DNA of 64,000 nucleotides from JAFNAG01 sp963739235 (lineage in GTDB: Bacteria > Acidobacteriota > UBA6911), in assembly GCA_963739235.1 (NCBI GenBank), contig CAVTZY010000068.1:1-64000 (forward strand), read 5' to 3'. The first letter of the stretch is position 1, and each line of letters starts with the position of its first letter. The notes below the pieces were generated by a model. It was given only the letters and a program-made list of their open reading frames with translations, was not told where the DNA came from and made no database searches. This document shows positions 52,524 through 59,751 of this stretch, one piece after another. A program made the translations under genes and the position numbers.

Positions 52524-53618
52524 ATGATGAACTTGGTCCTGTGTTGCGTTTCAATTCTCTTGATCCAGGGCGCCCCGGCCGCGCAGAGTTCCAGCCAAAC
52601 TGCCCGGCCCGTAGGCGCCATCCTCAGGATGGATGCGAACGCCCATCACGTTACGATCAAATCGGATGCGGGGCCGGAGATGACGATTACCTTTGATGAA
52701 TCCACTCGTTTCCTCCGCGTGGCGCCCGGTGCCCAGGATCTTCAGAATGCCGCGCCTATCTCCCTTTCGGACCTTGCAGTCGGAGACCGAATCCTGGCTC
52801 GCGGCCAGAATGCCGGCGAATCCGGCTCCTTCAAGGCTTCCAGCATCATCGTCATGACCAAGGAGGATCTCTCCAGGAAACACGCGGCAGAGCTGGCCGA
52901 GTGGGAAACTCGCGGTGTCGGCGGGGTAATCACCGCTCTGAATCCGGATTCCAAAGAAATCGCCATCAGCATATCCAGCGCGGCCGGTGCAAAACCGATG
53001 GTGATTTCATTGGCGCCCGGAGTTACCCTGCGTCGATACGCGCCCAGCTCAGTGAAGTTCAGTGATGCCCTGCCCAGCCGTTTTGAGGACCTGAAGGTCG
53101 GAGATCAGGTAAAGGCCCTGGGGACCAGCAACGAAGACCGGTCCCGGTACACGGCGGAACAGTTGGTGTCCGGAGCGTTTCGCACCATCGGAGCTACCGT
53201 GGTTTCAGCGGATGCCGCGAAAAGCACGATCGTCATCACAGACCTGTCCACCAACAAGCGCATGCAGGTTCAGGTTACCTCGGACTCAATGGTGCGCCGA
53301 TTGTCCGCGGCAGTGGTTCAGATGCTTGCGGCGCGCATTCAGGGTGGGAAGTCGCCTGGGACATCGTCCGGCGCTGGACAGCAGCCGAAAACGCTTCAGT
53401 CCGCGATCGAGGAACTGCCGCCGCTCGGCCTGGCAAGCCTGAAGCCAGGGGATGCGCTCATTCTGTCCTGCACCAACGGTGAGGATCCTTCCCGGGCCCT
53501 GGCCATCACGCTGCTTGCCGGCGTGGAACCGCTGTTCAAAACCTCATCCACAGGGGCGCGGACGCTGAACCTGGGTTCATGGAATCTTGACTTGAATATA
53601 ATCATCAACGCCCCCTGA
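52524..53618 (+). CDS. Secreted DUF5666-type repeat protein
   Basis: This 364-residue protein has a short signal peptide (LVLCCVSILLIQGAPAAQ). At least two repeated beta-domains are visible, of the form VGAILRMDANAHHVTIKS ... VGDRILARG and VGGVITALNPDSKEIAIS ... VGDQVKALG. Such DUF5666 domains are small OB-like or Sm-like beta units found in exported proteins. No catalytic residues are apparent. It is monocistronic, with AGGAGG about 13 bases upstream. A periplasmic or surface role is likely, and nothing more specific is supported. Confidence 0.75.
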   Translation: MMNLVLCCVSILLIQGAPAAQSSSQTARPVGAILRMDANAHHVTIKSDAGPEMTITFDESTRFLRVAPGAQDLQNAAPISLSDLAVGDRILARGQNAGESGSFKASSIIVMTKEDLSRKHAAELAEWETRGVGGVITALNPDSKEIAISISSAAGAKPMVISLAPGVTLRRYAPSSVKFSDALPSRFEDLKVGDQVKALGTSNEDRSRYTAEQLVSGAFRTIGATVVSADAAKSTIVITDLSTNKRMQVQVTSDSMVRRLSAAVVQMLAARIQGGKSPGTSSGAGQQPKTLQSAIEELPPLGLASLKPGDALILSCTNGEDPSRALAITLLAGVEPLFKTSSTGARTLNLGSWNLDLNIIINAP

Positions 53619-53855
53619 GTTCCGGTTTTCGTATCTTCGAGACCGGGGGTAAGGAAGTGGACGATATCGCGTCCTTCTCCGTCAAACGGCGGAATTCTCG
53701 CATCGCATTCTGCGCCTTTTCGTCTATCGGGGGCAGGATTCTTGAGATTCTTCGCTGTACGATTTCCAATCTCCATTGCAAAAGACATTGGCAAATAAGA
53801 CTTGATAAAAGACGTCGGGACGTCCATACTCACTTCGCGAGGGGAAGATAAATCC

Positions 53856-54968
53856 ATGACCTTTCGACGACGACCTGGTGAGATCCGCGACGCAATCGTC
53901 GTATACCTTACCCAAAGAGCCAAACCAGCTTCAGTTACTGAGATTTATGCGGCTGTACAGCGCAGCTTTGAAGATCATGTTTCGTCTTCCTCCGTACGTT
54001 CGTACCTCCGATTGAACGTAGATGATCTTTTTGTTCGCGAAGCACGCGGCCACTACAGCCTGTTCAACGCTCGAGCGCGCCAAGAACCTGCAAAGTTGGA
54101 ACCGGTCTTCAAATATGGGCGGAGCGCTCTTTACCAAGGGGACTGCCTAGCATGGCTAAAGTCGCAAGCCGAGTGCAGCATTCATGCCGTCGTTACCGAC
54201 CCTCCATACGGTTTGGTTGAATACACGCAAAAAGAGCAGGAAAAACTCCGCAACGGACACGGAGGCGTCTGGCGTATTCCCCCCTCATTTGATGGGCATC
54301 GGAGGTCGCCACTGCCTCGGTTCACGATCCTGACCCGGTATGATGTCAGGCAACTTGACTTTTTTTTTCACGAATGGGCCACTACGCTTTTGCCCGTTTT
54401 GGTTCCAGGCGCCCACGTGCTGATTGCCTCAAATACGCTGCTTTCGTACATTGTCGCCGGGGCGGCTGCCCGCGCGGGATTCGAACGCCGTGGCGAGATT
54501 GCACGTCTCGTGATGACCATGCGCGGCGGGGATCGACCCAAAAACGCTCATATTGAGTTTAAGCAGGTCAGTGTGATGCCCCGGTCTATGTGGGAGCCAT
54601 GGCTTATCTTCCGCAAACCTCTCGAAGGACGCGTGCAGGATAATCTCCGTCGTTGGCGAACAGGGGGATTCAGCAGACTATCTGCTGAACGGCCCTTCGG
54701 AGATGTCATCCGATCGCACCCCACACGGCCATTGGAAAGACGATTGGCTGCTCACCCGAGCCTAAAGCCTCAATCATTCTTGCGCCAGATTGTGCGAGCC
54801 GTACTGCCTCTGGGTGAAGGCGTCGTGCTTGATCCCTTCGCCGGTTCCGGATCAACATTGGCAGCTGCCGAGGCTGTCGGTTACGAAGCTGCGGGAGTTG
54901 AGGTCGACCCTCACTACGTAGAAATGGCTAAGACTGCTATTCCAGCCCTGGCACAACTGCGGATTTAA
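53856..54968 (+). CDS. DNA methyltransferase (beta-class N6-adenine/N4-cytosine) with N-terminal winged helix
   Basis: This 370-residue protein starts at ATG 53856, after GAGGGGAAG. Residues 1-75 form a winged-helix-like unit (SVTEIYAAVQRSFE; SSSVRSYLRLNVDDLFVRE). The catalytic motif IV is DPPY at 115-118 (VVTDPPYGL). The SAM-binding motif I is DPFAGSGST at about 326. Motif IV before motif I, with the recognition region between, is the beta-class order. DPPY fits N6-adenine methylation, though N4-cytosine cannot be excluded. It converges with the PD-(D/E)XK nuclease at 54975, six bases away, so it is the modification half of a likely type II system. The winged helix might read DNA or autoregulate. 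Confidence 0.9.
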   Translation: MTFRRRPGEIRDAIVVYLTQRAKPASVTEIYAAVQRSFEDHVSSSSVRSYLRLNVDDLFVREARGHYSLFNARARQEPAKLEPVFKYGRSALYQGDCLAWLKSQAECSIHAVVTDPPYGLVEYTQKEQEKLRNGHGGVWRIPPSFDGHRRSPLPRFTILTRYDVRQLDFFFHEWATTLLPVLVPGAHVLIASNTLLSYIVAGAAARAGFERRGEIARLVMTMRGGDRPKNAHIEFKQVSVMPRSMWEPWLIFRKPLEGRVQDNLRRWRTGGFSRLSAERPFGDVIRSHPTRPLERRLAAHPSLKPQSFLRQIVRAVLPLGEGVVLDPFAGSGSTLAAAEAVGYEAAGVEVDPHYVEMAKTAIPALAQLRI

Positions 54969-54974
54969 CAGGAT

Positions 54975-55577
54975 TTATACGCGGTATACCCAGTTTGATC
55001 GAAGTTTGGCAATTCCATCTCGGTTTGGACTGGCTGTTCTGGTCCCCAGTTCCGATCTTTGATTGCGCCGGAAATCATCAACATCCAATTTGGCAAGCAA
55101 GATCTCGACAATCCGGGTAGCCTCCCTCTCAACCGCTGGCTCAGTTTCGGAATCGACTGCATAGCGAAATACACAAAGCCAAGCGGCACGGGCACCATGA
55201 CTATCCACAGCTCCACCACCCTTGGTCGCCTTGATCTCCACACCCTCTTCTCCAGACTTAACAGCATCCTTCGGATAGCGGCCCTCCGGTATAAGGTCAG
55301 GATGGCCGTTGTGATAATGGTTGATGGTGAGCACGCGTGAGTGACGAGCCAGCGATGTCGAAAGGGCATCACTGAGTATTCCGCTCAAAATGGCAGGCCG
55401 CACAATTTCTTCGATTCGTCTCAGGCCGCGCCCGACCAAGGACGCATTAATATCATAAAACAGATCATAAACATCTTGCAGTGCCAGACGAAAGTCGTCG
55501 TGGCGTAGCTGGTAAGGGAGAGCCGCCTGGGGATTGAACTTGCCCGGCTCTGGCTGCGCGCGCTTGATTGCCCTCAT
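54975..55577 (-). CDS. Putative PD-(D/E)XK restriction endonuclease
   Basis: This 200-residue protein has a nuclease core with PD at 93-94 (GHPDLIPEG) and E-x-K at 114-116 (EGVEIKATKGG), the PD-(D/E)XK catalytic triad. A conserved-looking hydrophobic strand (AAWLCVFRYAVD) follows. The N-terminal third is helical (LALQDVYDLFYDINASLV). Its size is typical of type II restriction enzymes. It faces the methyltransferase tail to tail with a six-base gap, as in many restriction-modification pairs. The target sequence is unknown. Its start is assigned at 55577, without a strong ribosome-binding site. Confidence 0.8.
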   Translation of the reverse strand: MRAIKRAQPEPGKFNPQAALPYQLRHDDFRLALQDVYDLFYDINASLVGRGLRRIEEIVRPAILSGILSDALSTSLARHSRVLTINHYHNGHPDLIPEGRYPKDAVKSGEEGVEIKATKGGGAVDSHGARAAWLCVFRYAVDSETEPAVEREATRIVEILLAKLDVDDFRRNQRSELGTRTASPNRDGIAKLRSNWVYRV

Positions 55578-55885
55578 GGATCGTAAGCTATATCACTCCT
55601 GACATCGCGGCACAACCCGTATCTACAAGGCATAGTAGTATTATTGGCTTGGTCGACGGAGCTTTCACGATTGGGCAATTGTCTGCCACCCGATCAAATT
55701 GAAACGGGCGTCGCCGGGAGGAAGAACTCCTGGCAGCGCATGACTGAGGACTCTGAATGCAATTTCATCCGGCGTTCATCTGGTTTTAATGTTCACGTGC
55801 CAGACTCCAAAAACCTCCGACAGCGAGAGTGCCTATAGCCGGAGTTGACGAAGTATCAAAAACCTTCTTAGGAGGAGCAGCTCAA
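55578..55885. other. Intergenic region upstream of secreted genes
   Basis: The region holds no convincing gene; a 64-residue plus-strand frame (55644-55838) has no features. It should contain the restriction-enzyme promoter (minus) and the promoter of the 55886 gene (plus), which has AGGAGG just before its start. Confidence 0.5.
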
Positions 55886-56554
55886 ATGAGATCCATGTTG
55901 GGCTTTGGCCTTGTTTGTTTTCTGATTGCTGCGGCAGCCTTTTCGGCGCAGGTCGTGACCATTGATTTCAATAAAGACAAAGCCGGCCAACCGCCGAGCG
56001 GATTTTCCGCCGCGCTGACCGGCAGAGGACAGCCGGGGAAGTGGGTAGTCACCAAGGATGACGCCTTCCCTGATCGCGGGTTTGTCCTGGCCCAGACCGA
56101 TGCCGATCCGACAGATTACCGATTTCCGGTTTGCGTCTACGACGGATTGATTGCAAAAGACGTGGATCTCAGCGTGAAATTCAAGCCGGTCTCCGGACGT
56201 GGCGATCAGGGCGCGGGGATCGTGTGGCGGTACAGAGACAAGGATAACTATTACATCGTCCGCGCCAATGCGCTCGAAGGTAACGTCGTACTCTATAAAG
56301 TCCAGGACGGCAAACGCACGGATCTTCCCCTCAAAGGAGTAGGCCGCACGTACGGGATGAAGGAGAGAGTGCCCTCGCAACAATGGGGCATCCTGCGTGT
56401 GGTCGCCAGAGGGAACCTCTTCGAGGTCTTTCATGACGGGAAGAAGCTCTTTGAAGTGGAGGACGATACCTTCAAAGATGCCGGCAAAGTGGGCGTATGG
56501 ACTAAGGCCGATTCGGTCATTTATTTTGACGATCTTCAGATAACCGTTCTGTGA
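55886..56554 (+). CDS. Secreted LamG/DUF1080-like beta-sandwich protein
   Basis: This 222-residue protein starts at ATG 55886, ten bases after AGGAGG. A signal peptide (MLGFGLVCFLIAAAAFSAQ) precedes a concanavalin/DUF1080-like jelly roll. Characteristic segments are KWVVTKDDAFPDRGFVLAQ, AGIVWRYRDKDNYYIVRANA and GKVGVWTKADSVIYFDDLQI. The fold commonly binds or hydrolyses sugars (3-keto-disaccharide hydrolase-like), but catalytic residues are not identifiable here. It is followed after about 50 bases by the YncE-like gene, and the two probably form an operon with the two-component pair. Confidence 0.82.
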   Translation: MRSMLGFGLVCFLIAAAAFSAQVVTIDFNKDKAGQPPSGFSAALTGRGQPGKWVVTKDDAFPDRGFVLAQTDADPTDYRFPVCVYDGLIAKDVDLSVKFKPVSGRGDQGAGIVWRYRDKDNYYIVRANALEGNVVLYKVQDGKRTDLPLKGVGRTYGMKERVPSQQWGILRVVARGNLFEVFHDGKKLFEVEDDTFKDAGKVGVWTKADSVIYFDDLQITVL

Positions 56555-56601
56555 ACCGTGTGTGGCAGACTGTTTCCAGAAACTACACGATAGAGGTTGA
56601 T

Positions 56602-57594
56602 ATGCGAAAATGCTGCTTTCTGTACTTGTTGATTTCCGCCGGCGTATTTCTCGCAAGCATCCACGCCCAGGACAAGGCACCCTTGCGCCTTGTCCAGACG
56701 ATTCCGATGCCAAACGTCGAGGGGCGTATGGATCACATGGCCGTAGACCTGGCTCATCAACGGCTCTACCTGGCCGCGCTGGTCAATAATACCCTGGAAG
56801 TTCTGGACCTGCGCGCGGGGAAAGTCAGCCAAACGGTCACCGGATTGAAGGAGCCCCAGGGCGTGGTTTTTGTTCCCGAGACGGGAATACTATACGTAGC
56901 CACCGGTGGTGACGGCAAGTGTCTTGCCTTTTCCGGCGATCCTTTGAGCCGAACGGCAGAGGCCGATGCCGGCGCGGATGCGGACAACATCCGTTACGAC
57001 GCGATCGCAAAAAGACTGTATATCGGGTACGGAAGCGGCGCGCTTGGCATTATCGATGCGCCAGCCCTCAAGCTTGCGGGGAGCGTCAAACTCGAAGGGC
57101 ACCCGGAATCCTTTCAGCTGGAAAAGTCGGGACCGAGAATCTACATTAACGTCCCGACTGCCAGGCAGATCGCCGTGATCGACAGGATAAAGCAGATCGT
57201 TCTCGCGCGCTGGCCGCTCGAAACTGCGCAATCCAATTTCCCGATGGTTTTGATCGAAGCCAGCCATCGGATTCTGGTGGCGACCCGCAAGCCGGCAAAG
57301 CTGCTGGCGCTGGACACGGCATCCGGGAAAGTTGTTGCCGACATGGAATGCGCGGGAGACGCCGATGACCTGTTCTATGATGCGGCGAAGAAGCTCGTCT
57401 ATGTTTCCTGCGGTGAAGGGGTGATCGATGTTTTTGCCGAGCGCGAGCCCGATCACTACCAGGAAGTGGCCCGCATTCCCACCGCGGCGGGAGCCCGCAC
57501 GTCCCTGTGGGTGCCGGAACTCAATCAGCTCTTCCTGGCCGCTCCCCGGAGAGGGGGACAGGAAGCCGCCATACGGATTTATCAACGAGACTAG
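56602..57594 (+). CDS. Secreted YncE-like beta-propeller
   Basis: This 330-residue protein starts at ATG 56602, behind GAGGTTGAT. It has a signal peptide (CFLYLLISAGVFLASIHAQ). About seven blade-like repeats are visible (MDHMAVDLAHQRLYLAAL; GVVFVPETGILYVATGG; NIRYDAIAKRLYIGYG; DLFYDAAKKLVYVSCG), typical of YncE/NHL-type propellers. It probably binds a ligand or partner protein in the periplasm. It lies between the jelly-roll protein and the OmpR-type regulator, which starts 26 bases later, suggesting a sensing unit upstream of that system. Confidence 0.82.
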   Translation: MRKCCFLYLLISAGVFLASIHAQDKAPLRLVQTIPMPNVEGRMDHMAVDLAHQRLYLAALVNNTLEVLDLRAGKVSQTVTGLKEPQGVVFVPETGILYVATGGDGKCLAFSGDPLSRTAEADAGADADNIRYDAIAKRLYIGYGSGALGIIDAPALKLAGSVKLEGHPESFQLEKSGPRIYINVPTARQIAVIDRIKQIVLARWPLETAQSNFPMVLIEASHRILVATRKPAKLLALDTASGKVVADMECAGDADDLFYDAAKKLVYVSCGEGVIDVFAEREPDHYQEVARIPTAAGARTSLWVPELNQLFLAAPRRGGQEAAIRIYQRD

Positions 57595-57620
57595 GCCGTA
57601 ACGAGGGCCATCGGGGCATC

Positions 57621-58301
57621 ATGCGCATCCTGCTTGTCGAGGACGAAGAAAAGGTCTCGCGGTTCATCACCCGAGGCCTTATTGCGGAACGCTTTGCCGT
57701 GGACACCGCGAAAGATGGCCAGACCGGTCTCCAGCTGGCGACCGGCGTTCCGTACGATCTGATCATCCTCGATCTCATGTTGCCCGGGATCGGCGGCACC
57801 GACATCCTGCGCCGCGTGCGGCATATCAATCCAAACGTGCCGGTTCTCGTCCTGACGGCGCGGGATGCTCTGGCAAGCAAGGTGGAGAACTTCGAGGCGG
57901 GCGCGGACGATTATCTCACCAAGCCCTTTGCGTTCACCGAACTGCTGCTGCGGATCAAAGCGCTGCTGCGTCGCGGGCCGGTGAGCCGTGCCGACGTCCT
58001 GCGTGTCGACGATTTGGATCTGGACCGGCTTTCCCAGAGAGTGAAGCGTGCGGGCCAGCGGATCGAGCTCACCTCGAAGGAATACGCGCTGCTGGAATAT
58101 CTGATGGTGAACGCCGGACGAGTTCTTTCACGCACCATGATCATCGAGCACGTCTGGGATCAGAGCTTCGATGGCGCCACGAACATCGTGGACGTTTACG
58201 TGCGCCATTTAAGAAACAAGGTGGACGAGCCTTTTGAAAATAAGCTGATCCGCACCGTTCGCGGTGTCGGGTACTCCATCAGCTGCGAGGCGGACCTGTG
58301 A
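57621..58301 (+). CDS. OmpR-family response regulator
   Basis: This 226-residue protein starts at ATG 57621. The receiver (RILLVEDEEKVSRF, Asp in LIILDLMLPGIGG, Thr in VLTARDA, Lys in YLTKPFAF) is followed by a winged-helix DNA-binding domain (RIELTSKEYALLEYLM; IVDVYVRHLRNKVD; IRTVRGVGYSI). It resembles CusR/CopR regulators of metal or envelope stress. The stop overlaps the GTG start of the kinase (GTGA), so the two are a coupled pair. Confidence 0.94.
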   Translation: MRILLVEDEEKVSRFITRGLIAERFAVDTAKDGQTGLQLATGVPYDLIILDLMLPGIGGTDILRRVRHINPNVPVLVLTARDALASKVENFEAGADDYLTKPFAFTELLLRIKALLRRGPVSRADVLRVDDLDLDRLSQRVKRAGQRIELTSKEYALLEYLMVNAGRVLSRTMIIEHVWDQSFDGATNIVDVYVRHLRNKVDEPFENKLIRTVRGVGYSISCEADL

Positions 58302-59707
58302 AAACGCATTCCATCCGCTTCCGCATGACCGTCTGGTACGCTGGCCTGCTTGCCGGCCTCATGATTCTTTTTGGTCTTTTTGCCTATCTGGGGCTCGAGC
58401 ATTACCTGCACCGGATGATGATCGAGTCTCTTGCGACCGAGGCTCAACAGATTGGCGAGCTTCTCAAAAACATCGATGCCAGCGGAGAAAAGTACGTCAT
58501 CGATGAAGTGGAAGAGCATCTGGCGCCGGAATCAACTTCCCGCTTTATCCGCATAACCCGGCCTGGCGGCGGTGCCCTCTTTGAGTCAGGTCCTCCAAAG
58601 GACAGGGGTTTCGATCCGGGCCAGTTGCCCCCCGTTCCATTGCCATCAAGAGAATCATCGCGCGAGATCCAGCTTCCCAGTGGCTACGATTTGATGATCT
58701 ATATGTTGCCTTACCCTTCGCCTGCCGGGGGGCAATTCATGATTGAGACCGGCGCCGTGGACCGCGAAATCGATGAAGTCCTTCACGGCCTCCTGGTTGC
58801 GCTTGGGCTGGCCTTGCCTCTGGTTTTAGGGGTTTCAATCGGCGGAGGATATCTCTTGATGCGGCGCGCATTGTCACCTCTTCAGGAGATTGCTCATAGC
58901 GCGGAACATATCGGCTCCCACAACCTCAACGAGCGGTTGCCGGTCGCGCGGACGGGTGACGAGCTGGAACGACTCTCCATCTCTCTCAACCGCATGATAG
59001 CGCGGCTGGAGGGCGCCTTTCAGCACATCAGCCGCTTCACGGCCGACGCCTCGCACGAATTACGCACGCCTTTGACCGCGCTGAGGGGCGAGCTGGAGGC
59101 AACTGCCCAGTACCCTCAACTCGCGCCAGAGGTGCGCGAGACAATCGGGAGCGCACTCGAAGAGACCGAACGTCTTTCGAAAATCGTCCAGGGATTGCTC
59201 GCCGTTTCGCAGCTTGACGCGGGCGAAGCAGAAATGGAAAAGGTGCACCTCGACCTCGCGGAACTTGCGTCGGCGACCAGCGAGCAGATGCGGCTCATGG
59301 CAGAGGACAAGAATATTTCTCTAGCCTGCGACGCATCGGAAAGAGTGATGGTGGATGGGGACCGCGCTCGATTGAAGCAGGTCGTAGTGAATCTGCTGGA
59401 CAACGCCATCAGCTACACAGCTCCGGGTGGCAAAGTTCAGTTGCGGATTCGGACGGCCGCCCATCGTGCAGTGCTGGAAGTGGAAGATAACGGCACGGGT
59501 ATTCCTCAAGAAGCGCTTGCTCATATCTTCGAACGATTCTATAGGGCCGACAAAGCACGCTCCCGCCAGATGGGCGGCACAGGCTTGGGATTATCGATCG
59601 TCCAGGCCATCTGCCTGGCGCACGGCGGTGAGGTTCGAGTCGAGAGCGCCGAGGGCCGGGGAAGCCGGTTTAGCGTCATCCTGCCGCTTGCGAATCAGAA
59701 GGGCTGA
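58298..59707 (+). CDS. HAMP-domain sensor histidine kinase
   Basis: This 469-residue protein starts at GTG 58298. A membrane segment (YAGLLAGLMILFGLFAYLGL) precedes a periplasmic loop of about 130 residues with an acidic, Pro-rich part. A second membrane segment (LVALGLALPLVLGVSIGGG), a HAMP linker (RRALSPLQEIAHSAEHIG) and a HisKA follow (phospho-His in DASHELRTPLTALRGE). The HATPase has NLLDNAISYT, DNGTGIP and GGTGLGLSIVQA. It is the partner of the overlapping OmpR-type regulator and resembles CusS-like kinases. The inducing signal is unknown; the metal association is only by family similarity. Confidence 0.93.
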   Translation: MKTHSIRFRMTVWYAGLLAGLMILFGLFAYLGLEHYLHRMMIESLATEAQQIGELLKNIDASGEKYVIDEVEEHLAPESTSRFIRITRPGGGALFESGPPKDRGFDPGQLPPVPLPSRESSREIQLPSGYDLMIYMLPYPSPAGGQFMIETGAVDREIDEVLHGLLVALGLALPLVLGVSIGGGYLLMRRALSPLQEIAHSAEHIGSHNLNERLPVARTGDELERLSISLNRMIARLEGAFQHISRFTADASHELRTPLTALRGELEATAQYPQLAPEVRETIGSALEETERLSKIVQGLLAVSQLDAGEAEMEKVHLDLAELASATSEQMRLMAEDKNISLACDASERVMVDGDRARLKQVVVNLLDNAISYTAPGGKVQLRIRTAAHRAVLEVEDNGTGIPQEALAHIFERFYRADKARSRQMGGTGLGLSIVQAICLAHGGEVRVESAEGRGSRFSVILPLANQKG

Positions 59708-59723
59708 GGGTCTGTCGTCTGAG

Positions 59724-59751
59724 TTTCGGGGACAGGCGCCTGTCCCCGAAA
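59724..59751. terminator. 28-bp perfect palindrome between convergent genes
   Basis: TTTCGGGGACAGGC is followed directly by its exact reverse complement. The palindrome lies between the ends of the kinase gene (plus) and the HEAT-cyclophilin gene (minus), touching the latter's stop codon. Its GC-rich core with flanking TTT and AAA fits a bidirectional terminator. The core also resembles a common intergenic repeat of environmental genomes. Confidence 0.7.

Noticed and set aside
55644..55838. 64-residue plus-strand frame before the jelly-roll gene
   Set aside because: No motifs, no ribosome-binding site, and it lies in a probable promoter region.
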